A DNA stretch of 33,867 bases from Phelpsiimicrobium sp043802125 (GCA_043802125.1 JAZDLG010000079.1:1-33867), one strand, 5' to 3'; positions 6,940 through 13,957 are shown, counted from the stretch's first letter. A program made the numbers and translations. The notes: generated by a model not told the origin, from the sequence alone.

Positions 6940-7988
6940 CGGATGAGCTGATAATCCAGGCTGCCTAAGCCGATCTTTTCGGCGTAGGTGAACATATTTT
7001 GATACGCGTTGTGGTCTTTGAGAAAACGGTATTCATCGCTCATCAGGTCTATAGTGGCCTTATCTAAAGCCAGAGGATCTGTTGACGCCAGAATACCGAC
7101 AGGCGAGCTTATGATGCGGTCGTCTTTGGCCGCGATGCAATCGCACTCCTGCGTAATATCAAAGGCAAAAGTGATAAAAAATTTATTTTTGAATTTAGAC
7201 AAAATAAAGCGCGCGACTTCATCCATACGCGCGCAGAAAACATCCATGTCTTCTTCCCAGTTCACATTGATAGCGTCAAACTTGCAGGCGCACAGGCATT
7301 CCCCGCAGCCGATACAGGCCCCTGTGTCTACGTGAGCTTTTTTATCGGCGTAAAGTGTGATAGCGCTGACCGGACAGATACGTATACAGCATCCGCACCC
7401 TGTGCACTTCTCTCTTTCGACCGACGGCTTCATGGAAGAATGCTGGACTTGTTTCGTCGGCCTGCAGCTCATACCCATAGCGACATTTTTGATGGCTCCG
7501 GCAAAACCTGAAAAAATATGGCCGGTGGCATGAGATAATACAAGAAGGCTGTCCAGCATGCCCACAAAAGACGGTACTTTTATCTTCTTTATGTGGGCGG
7601 CATCTATCGTAAACTCCCGGCCGTCCTGCCCCAAAACGCCGTCAGCTACCACAAAAGGCGCGTTGACGTAAGGATTACAAAACCCCTTGTCTTGCGCAAG
7701 CTTTAGGTGATCAACGGCGTTCTGCCGCTGCCCTTTATAGATGACGCTCGTATCAAAAAGAAAAGGTTTGGCGCCTGCGAGCCTGATCTTTGCTATGACG
7801 CGTTCGGCCAGCTGCGGGCTCACATTATAAACACACGCAGAGTCTCCGACGGTAAGTTTGACCGGGACTATTTCATCTTTTTTATAAACCAAAAAGGGCG
7901 CGGACTTTTCTAATAGTCTATCAAGAGCCGCGCAACGCGCCTCTGTGCCGCCGGTATCCACAGGCGCAAAATAGACGTCGCTCTTCAT
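6930..7988 (-). CDS. DUF362 protein with two [4Fe-4S] clusters
   Basis: A cytoplasmic-looking 352-residue protein with an N-terminal DUF362 domain (MKSDVYFAPVDTGG... through GFAGAIKNVAMGMSCR near residue 165). A bacterial-type ferredoxin insert follows near residues 190-245, with CTGCGCCIRICP and CIGCGECLCACK, that is two C-x2-C-x2-C-x3-C sets for two cubane clusters. The C-terminal part has DPLALDKATIDL. The family is widespread in anaerobes and its reaction is not established; electron transfer is inferred from the clusters. ATG 7988 is preferred over the longer frame from 8072 because GGAGGG lies 7 nt upstream. The last codons and stop sit inside the second copy of a 17-bp duplication. Confidence 0.85.
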   Translation of the reverse strand: MKSDVYFAPVDTGGTEARCAALDRLLEKSAPFLVYKKDEIVPVKLTVGDSACVYNVSPQLAERVIAKIRLAGAKPFLFDTSVIYKGQRQNAVDHLKLAQDKGFCNPYVNAPFVVADGVLGQDGREFTIDAAHIKKIKVPSFVGMLDSLLVLSHATGHIFSGFAGAIKNVAMGMSCRPTKQVQHSSMKPSVEREKCTGCGCCIRICPVSAITLYADKKAHVDTGACIGCGECLCACKFDAINVNWEEDMDVFCARMDEVARFILSKFKNKFFITFAFDITQECDCIAAKDDRIISSPVGILASTDPLALDKATIDLMSDEYRFLKDHNAYQNMFTYAEKIGLGSLDYQLIRVD

Positions 7989-8072
7989 GTCTGACCCTCC
8001 ATCTAAAATATCCCACTTTACAGCATTTCTAAAATCTGCTAATATGAAGCCCACTTTAGGCGAAATGCCCAA

Positions 8073-8087
8073 GCGGCCAAAGGCCGC
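8073..8087. other. Perfect GC hairpin
   Basis: GCGGCC AAA GGCCGC forms a perfect 6-bp stem with a 3-nt loop in the divergent gap between the DUF362 gene and tRNA-Lys. No T-run follows on either strand, so it does not look like a classical terminator. Its role is unknown. Confidence 0.45.
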
Positions 8088-8108
8088 GGGGTATGAACAC
8101 CCTAAACA

Positions 8109-8157
8109 AGGCCCTTCCCTTATATGGAATTGGGAAGGCCTAATCCTTTCTGGATTA
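8109..8157. other. Tandem hairpins upstream of tRNA-Lys
   Basis: AGGCC/TTCCC (8109-8119, one bulged C) pairs with GGGAAGGCCT (8132-8141). TAATCC (8141-8146) then pairs with GGATTA (8152-8157). The two stems abut and end 7 nt before the tRNA. I see no convincing sigma70 promoter for the tRNA between them. They may mark the 3' end of a degraded element or a processing site. Confidence 0.4.
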
Positions 8158-8164
8158 AATATCC

Positions 8165-8237
8165 GGGCCGCTAGCTCAATCGGTAGAGCATCTGACTCTT
8201 AATCAGGGGGTTGAAGGTTCGAGTCCTTCGCGGCTCA
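8165..8237 (+). tRNA. tRNA-Lys(CTT)
   Basis: A 73-nt cloverleaf. The acceptor stem GGGCCGC pairs with GCGGCTC (one G-T pair), the D arm is AGCTCAATCGGTAGAGC, the anticodon stem TCTGA/TCAGG encloses loop CTCTTAA with anticodon CTT at 8198-8200, and the T arm contains GGTTCGAGTCC. The discriminator is A (8237). CCA is not encoded (AAA follows), so it must be added after transcription. It reads AAG codons. Confidence 0.95.
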
Positions 8238-8240
8238 AAA

Positions 8241-8293
8241 TTGTCGCAGTAAGCGACACACTCGCCTATCCAATTAGGCGAGGTGTACGACAA
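8241..8293. other. Mutually exclusive hairpins after tRNA-Lys
   Basis: TGTCGC (8242-8247) can pair with GCGACA (8253-8258). CTCGCCTA (8261-8268) pairs perfectly with TAGGCGAG (8275-8282), and the flanking ACAC/GTGT extends it with one bulge. TTGTCG (8241-8246) can instead pair with CGACAA (8288-8293), enclosing the second hairpin and excluding the first. No proper T-run follows on either strand. It separates tRNA-Lys from the convergent small-protein operon and probably ends transcription from one or both sides. Confidence 0.5.
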
Positions 8294-8328
8294 AAAATCT
8301 CAGGGTCATTTTTTTATCTAACGCGGCC

Positions 8329-8748
8329 TCAAGCTATCTTATCTATTTCTTCGTTGAAATATGTCACGACAATGCCATTAGACTCAACTTTGACGCGATC
8401 ATCTCCCTGCTCAACGAGCTTGCCTTCAATGACTTGGCCGCTCTTAAGATACACCTTGATAAGACCGCTCTCGTTTTCAGCTGCAGCTTCAACTGCAGCG
8501 GTTTTTGTTTCAGGTTCCAGACCAAAACCAGCTCCGGCCTGCTGCAACAATGCGCTGCCTCGCGAAAGAGCTCCGGCGCTACTGCTGTAAACTTCATTAA
8601 CAGCGCTCGTCGCGACATTGGCGCCTTTTTCCCTATTAGCCCCGGCCGCTGCTTGGCGCGTCAAAAGTGTGGCATACTCAAGCGTAGATTGGGCATAACC
8701 TACCCTGCAAAAAAGTAAAACAAATAATACTGTAAAAAGCGCTTTCAT
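8329..8748 (-). CDS. Small exported protein with SH3/Sm-like C-terminal module, unknown function
   Basis: 139 residues. Residues 1-19 (MKALFTVLFVLLFCRVGYA, then Q) look like a cleavable Sec signal peptide. An Ala/Ser/Glu-rich middle (about 25-93) is low in complexity and probably flexible. The last 45 residues (IKVYLKSGQVIEGKLVEQGDDRVKVESNGIVVTYFNEEIDKIA) resemble the small beta-barrel seen in many exported proteins where a KSGxVxxGxLxxxxxDxVxV pattern occurs. I do not recognise a named family. Its ATG overlaps the stop of the upstream gene (TAATG), so the two are coupled and are probably periplasmic or envelope partners. Confidence 0.7.
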   Translation of the reverse strand: MKALFTVLFVLLFCRVGYAQSTLEYATLLTRQAAAGANREKGANVATSAVNEVYSSSAGALSRGSALLQQAGAGFGLEPETKTAAVEAAAENESGLIKVYLKSGQVIEGKLVEQGDDRVKVESNGIVVTYFNEEIDKIA

Positions 8749-9230
8749 TATAGCTGCGTTGCCTGTTCTGCTTCCGCGGGCAGCTCTGCTGTCGCGGATG
8801 TTTCCGCGTCCATAGGTGTTGCCTGAGTTGTTATTGACTCTGTTGCCGAAGCCGGAGTTGGAGCCGGTTCGACTACAGGTGTTACTACGGGTGCTGCAGA
8901 AACCTTGACTTCTTTTGACGCAATAATATCCCTGACTTCGTTCTGCAACTGTTGTATGTCTTTAGCCATGCCCTCTAATTTAGAAGCTATGTCTCTGCTT
9001 TGCGCGTCGCTTGCAGCGGCTTTGCCGTCAATATTCTTTATGCTGTCGGAGTTGCTCCGGGACTGAGATTCAATTTTTTTAAAAATGGCATCAAAACCAT
9101 CCACCTTATCCTTGATCATGCGGATATTCTTTACCGTGGCCTGATCCTGTACTACGAACTGAGCATACACCCCTCCCAGCAGAACAAAAGCAATGATGAC
9201 GAAAATACCCAATACCTTATCTGTCTTCAT
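8748..9230 (-). CDS. Membrane-anchored coiled-coil protein, unknown function
   Basis: 160 residues. A hydrophobic segment at residues 7-25 (LGIFVIIAFVLLGGVYAQF) is either an uncleaved anchor or a signal peptide. Residues about 28-105 are charged and heptad-like (VKNIRMIKDKVDGFDAIFKKIES ... LEGMAKDIQQLQNEVRDII), suggesting a coiled coil. The tail from about 110 is Pro/Ala/Thr/Glu-rich. No catalytic motif is visible. It lies 32 nt behind the receiver gene and shares TAATG with the next exported protein. A run of six G in front of the ATG is the likely ribosome-binding site. Confidence 0.7.
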   Translation of the reverse strand: MKTDKVLGIFVIIAFVLLGGVYAQFVVQDQATVKNIRMIKDKVDGFDAIFKKIESQSRSNSDSIKNIDGKAAASDAQSRDIASKLEGMAKDIQQLQNEVRDIIASKEVKVSAAPVVTPVVEPAPTPASATESITTQATPMDAETSATAELPAEAEQATQL

Positions 9231-9262
9231 CTCTTATCCCCCCTTTGTTTTTATCAGCTTGC

Positions 9263-9631
9263 CTAATTTTTCAACTTTTTATTGATGCACTCTAAAAGCA
9301 CGAATAGATCAACGGGTTTGCAAAAGATATCCGTACAGCCCAGCTCTTTCAACTGCTCAAGCTCTCCCTGGATCCCTATAGTGCTGCTTATAATGACGAC
9401 GGGTATCGTTTTTTTAGTCTTCTTTAGTTCCCTGACTACGTCAACACCACTGACGCCGGGCATCCTGATGTCTAATATCATGAGGTCTATCGCAGGATCT
9501 GTTTTTAAGATATCAATTGCTTTCGCGCCGCCAAAAGCGGCCACCGTATCAAAGCCCGTCTTCTGCAGGAATTCCGCGAAAAGACAGACTATCTGTTGTT
9601 CATCGTCTACAATCAATATTTTTTTAGCCAT
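9263..9631 (-). CDS. Single-domain response regulator (CheY-like receiver)
   Basis: A 122-residue stand-alone receiver domain without an output domain. It has the acidic pair D9/D10, phosphoacceptor D54 (LDIRMPG), the Ser/Thr switch at S82-S83, and the conserved Lys at K105 (CKP). It would signal by protein contact, as CheY or Spo0F do. No histidine kinase is encoded in the window. It heads a small operon with two exported or membrane proteins, which suggests but does not show an envelope-related response. AAGGA stands 5-6 nt before the ATG. Confidence 0.92.
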   Translation of the reverse strand: MAKKILIVDDEQQIVCLFAEFLQKTGFDTVAAFGGAKAIDILKTDPAIDLMILDIRMPGVSGVDVVRELKKTKKTIPVVIISSTIGIQGELEQLKELGCTDIFCKPVDLFVLLECINKKLKN

Positions 9632-9651
9632 GATGATCCTTACTTTATAAT

Positions 9652-9657
9652 ATTATA
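9652..9657 (-). promoter_or_regulatory. Candidate -10 box for the receiver operon
   Basis: A perfect TATAAT on the minus strand lies 20 nt before the receiver ATG, inside the palindrome TATAATATTATA (9646-9657). I find no acceptable -35 at 16-18 nt; that position falls at the edge of tRNA-Arg. The predicted leader of about 14 nt contains the AAGGA site. Confidence 0.35.
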
Positions 9658-9678
9658 GCTTATAGACAAGTATTATCA

Positions 9679-9752
9679 TGCGCTCGGGGAGGGTCGAACT
9701 CCCAACCCCTAGTTCCGAAGACTAGTGCTCTATCCAATTGAGCTACGAGCGC
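9679..9752 (-). tRNA. tRNA-Arg(TCG)
   Basis: A 74-nt cloverleaf on the minus strand. GCGCTCG pairs perfectly with CGAGCGC, the D arm is AGCTCAATTGGATAGAGC, the anticodon stem CTAGT/ACTAG encloses loop CTTCGGA with anticodon TCG (plus-strand CGA at 9716-9718), and the T arm contains AGTTCGACC. The discriminator is A and no CCA is encoded. It begins 8 nt after the stop of the upstream radical-SAM gene, so it is probably cut out of a shared transcript. Confidence 0.95.
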
Positions 9753-9760
9753 ATAGCTCT

Positions 9761-10477
9761 CTATACAATATCACAATTCGCTCCGAATATCTCTTTTGCT
9801 TTCTTGAGCGTTGAAGACGAAGCCGGTTTTACCCAATTTTGCGCAGGCGGCCTTATAGGCGCGTTAAGCTGGACGCGGTCCGGCTTGATCATATCAGCGG
9901 CCTTCTTGATCTTTTTAAGGTACTCCGGTGAGTCATTGAGCCCGCGCACCAGCATCACCTCAAGCCACATCTTTCCCTTGAATGTCCGCCTGAACTTGAT
10001 AAGGGCTTCAATGATATCCTCAACGCGCAATCCCTTTATAGGTGAATCTATCTTCTCAAACACATCCTGAGTGACTGCGTCAAGCGAAGGAATGATCAAG
10101 TCCACATCCTTGATGTCGCTTAAGACCTTAGGGTCAACCATGGTGGAGCTATTCGTGATCAGCGCCACAGGAAGACGCGTCAGCTCTTTGACCGCTCTTA
10201 TCAAAGCGCCTACAGAACAATGCAGTGTCGGCTCTCCGGAACCCGAAAACGTAACGCAGTCTATTTTCAGGTCTTTGGGTTTATTGAGAAAAAAATTATT
10301 TATTTCCTCAAGTATTTCGCCGACGGGCGCGTAATTTTTTCTCTGCTTTGTCTTCTTCGTAGTTTTTTTAAGCTGGCAATAAACGCAGTCAAAACTACAG
10401 ACCTTATAAGGCACAATGCTTATCCCCAGAGAATTCCCCAGCCTCCTGGACTTGACCGGACCGTAGATATATTTCAT
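9761..10477 (-). CDS. Radical SAM protein, COG0731-like
   Basis: 238 residues. The sequence GPVKSRRLGNSLGIS (6-20) followed by a C27-x3-C31-x2-C34 cluster motif (CSFDCVYC) is the pattern of bacterial COG0731 proteins, which are related to the archaeal tRNA-wyosine synthase TYW1. SGSGEPTLH near residue 79 is the SAM-binding GEP-type motif. Bacteria lack wyosine, so the true substrate is unknown. The protein is shorter than TYW1 and has no flavodoxin domain. The gene is followed at once by tRNA-Arg. Upstream it is separated from the CBM48 gene by a terminator and two further hairpins; I do not see a clear promoter of its own. Confidence 0.85.
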   Translation of the reverse strand: MKYIYGPVKSRRLGNSLGISIVPYKVCSFDCVYCQLKKTTKKTKQRKNYAPVGEILEEINNFFLNKPKDLKIDCVTFSGSGEPTLHCSVGALIRAVKELTRLPVALITNSSTMVDPKVLSDIKDVDLIIPSLDAVTQDVFEKIDSPIKGLRVEDIIEALIKFRRTFKGKMWLEVMLVRGLNDSPEYLKKIKKAADMIKPDRVQLNAPIRPPAQNWVKPASSSTLKKAKEIFGANCDIV

Positions 10478-10496
10478 TGATTTTGCCCTTTACCAC

Positions 10497-10536
10497 CCAA
10501 TCCATAAGGATGGATTGGTGTGCCGTTTCCTACGGC
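10497..10536. other. Two hairpins upstream of the COG0731 gene
   Basis: CCAATCCAT (10497-10505) AAGG ATGGATTGG (10510-10518) is a perfect 9-bp stem, followed by GCCGT (10522-10526) TTCCT ACGGC (10532-10536). On the minus strand they lie between the terminator of the upstream gene and the ATG at 10477, where a promoter would be expected. Confidence 0.45.
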
Positions 10537-10560
10537 AAAAAAGGATAGCTCTCGCTATCC
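10537..10560 (-). terminator. Rho-independent terminator after the CBM48 gene
   Basis: On the minus strand GGATAGC, loop GAGA, GCTATCC (stem arms 10554-10560 and 10543-10549) is followed directly by six T (10537-10542). The 7-bp perfect stem with a GNRA-type tetraloop and U-tract makes this the clearest intrinsic terminator in the window. It lies 47 nt beyond the stop of the CBM48 gene. Confidence 0.8.
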
Positions 10561-10606
10561 CTATTGATATCGCAAAAAGTACGAAGTACGTAGTATTTTT
10601 ACCGTC

Positions 10607-10885
10607 TTATTTGACCACGAGCACCGAATTTTCGGTGCCGAAAGAATTGATGGCCCTGCGGGAGCAGGCCGGGTCAGTGATCCAAGAGCCATCAATGACA
10701 AACTTGTATTCATAAGTCCCTGTCGGAACCGTAGCTTGAGCTTTCCAGACGCCGTTTCTGTCTTTTTGGGCCGTCAGGCTATCAGGTTTCCAACCGTTAA
10801 AATCTCCGGCGATACCCACCCGATTGGCCTTAGGAGCAACTATCTTAAACTCTATCTTTTTCGTAACAACATTTTTTCTAACCAT
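10607..10885 (-). CDS. Stand-alone CBM48/AMPK-type glycogen-binding domain protein
   Basis: A 92-residue protein that is little more than one early-set immunoglobulin-like domain. Residues about 8-90 (EFKIVAPKANRVGIAGDFNGWK ... GVWKAQATVPTGTYEYKFVIDGSWITDP) match the AMPK-beta/isoamylase N-terminal module that binds alpha-glucans. The conserved Trp, the GxYEYKFxxDG strand and a Trp near the end are present. No enzyme domain is attached. It may target glycogen or act as an adaptor; this is inferred. ATG 10885 is preferred over the GTG two codons earlier because GGAGG lies 5 nt before it. It has its own promoter, a long structured leader and a terminator, so it is monocistronic. Confidence 0.85.
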   Translation of the reverse strand: MVRKNVVTKKIEFKIVAPKANRVGIAGDFNGWKPDSLTAQKDRNGVWKAQATVPTGTYEYKFVIDGSWITDPACSRRAINSFGTENSVLVVK

Positions 10886-10902
10886 ACCCACCTCCTTTAA
10901 AT

Positions 10903-10998
10903 GAGACCCAGGCTTACGGAACCGTCGCTCTGCGGCGGTGAACGTAAGTCTGTTGGTCGAATTTATCCCGTGCCAGCGAAGCGAATTGGCATCGGGAT
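10903..10998 (-). promoter_or_regulatory. Structured 5' leader of the CBM48 gene
   Basis: Two strong structures lie between the promoter at 11030-11058 and the ATG. ATCCCG-TGCCA (10965-10975) pairs with TGGCA-CGGGAT (10987-10998, one bulge). CTTACG (10913-10918) pairs with CGTAAG (10943-10948), with an inner CCGTCGC/GCGGCGG stem and outer GACC/GGTC flanks. The leader is about 138 nt, far longer than others in this window. It does not match a riboswitch class I know. Confidence 0.5.
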
Positions 10999-11029
10999 CT
11001 ATTCATGTGTCTTTACCTTTTAGAGATTT

Positions 11030-11058
11030 ATTTTATAAACATTCCGTGAGTTTGTCAA
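11030..11058 (-). promoter_or_regulatory. Sigma70 promoter of the CBM48 gene
   Basis: On the minus strand a perfect TTGACA (11053-11058), a 17-nt spacer and TAAAAT (11030-11035). The -35 box begins 2 nt after the stop of lpxI, so this promoter restarts transcription at the end of the bamA-lpx operon. The predicted start is near 11023. Confidence 0.7.
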
Positions 11059-11059
11059 G

Positions 11060-11884
11060 TTAAACAACGGCAATGACTATGCGCTTTCTGTCCGCTACCC
11101 GCACGCAGATATCCCGGTCTATCATAAGGGTCTTGTGAGCCTCTATGGCCAGGCACTTGCCATTCACCCTGCTTAGAAACTCAATAGTCCTGGGGCCCAC
11201 CACCGGAATATCAAACCTCATGTCCTGATTGGGTTTACTGACTTTTATCACTACTATGCCGCCGTTAGCCACCTTTCCGCCGCGCAGAATAGCCGCATCC
11301 GTGCCTTCAATAGCTTCCACTGCCACTATAGCGCCGTTCTTGACAACAAGGGTCTGGCCTATATCTAAACCCGCCATCTTTTTAGCCATATCATAACCAA
11401 AGCGTATATCTTTCCAGATCCCGGCATCAGGCTGGATCTTTGTCAAAATACCTCCGGGTAACAGGTATTCTTCTAAAAATAACGTTGAATCTATCAATTC
11501 TATTGAGCGTTCGGCGAGTTTATCAGCCACAGCGCCAAAGACCGTATCCGGCCTTTTGTCTTTGACAGCCGAAAGCAAAGTCTTTAACGCCTCGTCGCCT
11601 GTGTCTTTATAAAAGAGGTTCTTCGGATTGATCTGGCCTGCCATGATGACCTTGCTTATGCCCTCTTCCTTAAATATATCAAACATCTTTGAATACTCTT
11701 TAAGCGTCAGCCAATGTACTTTCTTGACCAAAGGCACTATCCATGGCGACGTATCCTTCTTAATAGCAACAGCAATGACGTCTATGCCATTGCGTCTGGC
11801 AGCCTTCGCGAAAAGGAGAGGGAATTTACCGTTGCCGGCTATAAGGCCTATCTTTTTAATGCCGTTAAGCTTGCTCAATGACAT
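11060..11884 (-). CDS. lpxI: UDP-2,3-diacylglucosamine pyrophosphatase LpxI
   Basis: LpxI (formerly DUF1009) hydrolyses UDP-2,3-diacylglucosamine to lipid X and UMP, replacing the unrelated LpxH. The 274-residue product has IGLIAGNGKFPLLFAKAARRNG (residues 12-33) in the N-terminal domain, IMAGQINPKNLF near residue 80, and the C-terminal domain blocks EGTDAAILRGG, VVIKVSKPNQDMRFDIPVVGP and an IEAHKTL motif, all characteristic of this family. Its start overlaps the end of lpxA by 10 nt. As the last gene of bamA-skp-lpxD-lpxC/fabZ-lpxA-lpxI it completes, with lpxB at 5645, the route from UDP-GlcNAc to the disaccharide. Confidence 0.93.
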   Translation of the reverse strand: MSLSKLNGIKKIGLIAGNGKFPLLFAKAARRNGIDVIAVAIKKDTSPWIVPLVKKVHWLTLKEYSKMFDIFKEEGISKVIMAGQINPKNLFYKDTGDEALKTLLSAVKDKRPDTVFGAVADKLAERSIELIDSTLFLEEYLLPGGILTKIQPDAGIWKDIRFGYDMAKKMAGLDIGQTLVVKNGAIVAVEAIEGTDAAILRGGKVANGGIVVIKVSKPNQDMRFDIPVVGPRTIEFLSRVNGKCLAIEAHKTLMIDRDICVRVADRKRIVIAVV

Positions 11885-12645
11885 ATACCGCGTTCTGAAG
11901 TAGAGATAAATTCAACCAGATGGTCTATTTCGGGAGAGGTTGGAAGGTTCTTTTTTATTTCTTCAATGGCGTGCTTCTTATTAAGGCCGGATTGGAAAAA
12001 TATCTTATAAGCCGCTTTTAAAGCATGGATGGCCTGTTTTGAAACCCCTGCCCTCTTTAATCCGATAAGGTTAAGGCCGTAAAATTTCGCGGGATGCCCG
12101 TCGCACGTAGAATACGGCGGGATGTCCGTGACGACCTTTGAACAACCCCCCACTATGGACATAGTGCCCAATCTTACAAATTGGTGGATAGCGACCAAGC
12201 CGCCTATTACCACCCTGTCCTCTAACGTCACATGGCCCGCTAAAGTGCCGGCGTTGGCTATGATACAATGGCTGCCGACTATGCAATCATGAGCAATATG
12301 GCTATAAGCCATGATGAGGTTGTTATTGCCTATAACGGTCCTGCTGCCCTCAGTAGTGCTTAAATTAACTGTGACATATTCGCGGATGATATTATTCTCC
12401 CCGATGACAATAGCACTTTTAGCGCCGTCATATTTTAAGTCCTGCGGCACGTTCCCTATGGCAGCGCCCGTAAATATCTGAGTGCCTTCGCCTATCGTGA
12501 CATCATTTTTAACGTCGCAGAAACTACCTATTCTGACACCCTTGGCTATCTTTACGCCGGCGCCTATAACAGCGTATGGCCCGACCTCCACGCCGCGCTC
12601 CAAGCGCGCTTTTTTAGAGATCATGGCTGTAGGATGTATTTTCAT
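11875..12645 (-). CDS. lpxA: UDP-N-acetylglucosamine acyltransferase
   Basis: LpxA transfers a 3-hydroxyacyl chain from ACP to the 3-position of UDP-GlcNAc, the first lipid A step. The 256-residue product consists of left-handed beta-helix hexapeptide repeats to about residue 190 and an alpha-helical C-terminal domain. SHIAHDCIVG contains the catalytic His (E. coli H125), and LVAIHQFVRLG, MSIVGGCSKVVTDIPPY and LNLIGLKRAG align with the E. coli protein. The stop of lpxC-fabZ and this ATG share one base (TAATG). Whether its preferred acceptor is the 3-hydroxy or the 3-amino sugar cannot be read from the sequence; the neighbouring lpxB-linked oxidoreductase makes the question relevant. Confidence 0.96.
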   Translation of the reverse strand: MKIHPTAMISKKARLERGVEVGPYAVIGAGVKIAKGVRIGSFCDVKNDVTIGEGTQIFTGAAIGNVPQDLKYDGAKSAIVIGENNIIREYVTVNLSTTEGSRTVIGNNNLIMAYSHIAHDCIVGSHCIIANAGTLAGHVTLEDRVVIGGLVAIHQFVRLGTMSIVGGCSKVVTDIPPYSTCDGHPAKFYGLNLIGLKRAGVSKQAIHALKAAYKIFFQSGLNKKHAIEEIKKNLPTSPEIDHLVEFISTSERGICH

Positions 12646-13955
12646 TATCTCTCAACCAGGGCGAACATCAACTCTGCTTCAGCAACCACTTCACCGTCCA
12701 CAAAAGCGCGCGTCACGACCTGGCCGGTCTTAGAGCGGAGTTTTCCGACTTCCACTTCTATACGCAACTGGTCGCCCGGCACAACAGGTTTCCTGAATTT
12801 TATATTATTAGCAGCCATAAAAAAAGCAAGTTTTCCGCGGTTCTCCGCGGGGCTCAACATGAGGACACCGCCCACCTGGGCCATCGCCTCAACTATCAAA
12901 ACGCCCGGCATGACGGGCTTGCCGGGAAAATGCCCTTCAAAAAAATTATCGTTAATAGTCACGTTCTTTATGCCGACAGCGCGTTTGCCCTCTTCCATAG
13001 AAATGACCCTGTCTACGAGAAGGAACGGATAGCGGTGCGGCAGGATCTTCATAATAGTCGTCGCGTCTATCTCTGAGCCTTTAGAACATCCTTCAACGGA
13101 CCTGATGGCCACCATCAACTGCTGCTCCATCCGGTCTTTTATTTTTTGAACAAGCCGAAGGTTCAGGGTGTGGCCGCTCCTGACGGCGATTACGTGGCCT
13201 TTGACAGGCATACCCAATAGATAAAGATCTCCCAGCAGATCAAGTATTTTGTGGCGGATAAATTCATCCCGGAAACGCAGCTTATTCTTTATGACGCCGG
13301 TGTCTGAGACAACAAGCGTATTTTCATAATTAGCGCCTTTGCCTAAGCCGCTTTTGACAAGGGCGTCAACTTCTTCCTGAAGGCAGAATGTCCTGGCCGG
13401 GGCAAGCTCCTTTTCAAAAGAACCGCTATCAACCCGGATATCCATATACTGGCTGCCTAAAACAGGATGATCATAGCTTAGGGTATAAGATATCCTAAAA
13501 TCCGATGACGGCAATATCACGATAGAAGAATCTTCGTCTGTTACCCATATGGCTGAAGTGACCTTGAAAGTCCTGCGTTGGGCGTCCTGTTGTACGATGC
13601 CGGCTTTTTTTAACGCTTCCACGAAACCAAGGGTGCTGCCGTCAAGGCCGGGCACTTCATTATTATCTATCTCAACTAAAATATTATCTATTTCCAAGCC
13701 GTACAAAGCAGCCATAAGGTGCTCTATTGTCTGCACCTGGGTATCGTTAAAAGAAATGGTCGTGCGCCGCGGGTTCTTTTTAACTGACAAAAGTGAGTTC
13801 ACCTCAGCCTTGATCATCGGCTTGCCGGGCAAGTCAACTCTCTGGAACACAACACCCATGCCGGTTCCCAGGGGCTTGAACTTAAGGCGCACGGGATGGC
13901 CCGTATGCAACCCTATACCTTCTACCGAGACTTCACGAACTATTGTCTGTTGCAC
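12645..13955 (-). CDS. lpxC-fabZ: LpxC-FabZ fusion: UDP-acyl-GlcNAc deacetylase / 3-hydroxyacyl-ACP dehydratase
   Basis: A 436-residue bifunctional protein. Residues 1 to about 280 are LpxC, the zinc deacetylase that commits to lipid A. It has the TIEHLMAALYGL zinc His near residue 78, the GLDGS loop, and RHKILDLLGDLYLLG and RSGHTLN carrying the other zinc and catalytic residues. Residues about 295-436 are FabZ, with LPHRYPFLLVDRV and the active-site His/Glu in GHFPGKPVMPGVLIVEAMAQ. Both halves look intact. Such fusions are known in Bacteroidetes and some other diderms. They tie the acyl-ACP pool to lipid A synthesis. The start is GTG with AGGGGA 8 nt upstream, 2 nt after lpxD. Confidence 0.96.
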   Translation of the reverse strand: MQQTIVREVSVEGIGLHTGHPVRLKFKPLGTGMGVVFQRVDLPGKPMIKAEVNSLLSVKKNPRRTTISFNDTQVQTIEHLMAALYGLEIDNILVEIDNNEVPGLDGSTLGFVEALKKAGIVQQDAQRRTFKVTSAIWVTDEDSSIVILPSSDFRISYTLSYDHPVLGSQYMDIRVDSGSFEKELAPARTFCLQEEVDALVKSGLGKGANYENTLVVSDTGVIKNKLRFRDEFIRHKILDLLGDLYLLGMPVKGHVIAVRSGHTLNLRLVQKIKDRMEQQLMVAIRSVEGCSKGSEIDATTIMKILPHRYPFLLVDRVISMEEGKRAVGIKNVTINDNFFEGHFPGKPVMPGVLIVEAMAQVGGVLMLSPAENRGKLAFFMAANNIKFRKPVVPGDQLRIEVEVGKLRSKTGQVVTRAFVDGEVVAEAELMFALVER

Positions 13956-13957
13956 TT

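Noticed and set aside
7989..8072. 28-residue extension of the DUF362 protein
   Set aside because: GGAGGG sits before the internal ATG 7988, and the extension shows no family similarity.
10987..11023. Intrinsic terminator for the bamA-lpx operon at the 10965-10998 hairpin
   Set aside because: No T-run follows on the minus strand, and the hairpin lies downstream of a new promoter, so a leader structure is more likely.
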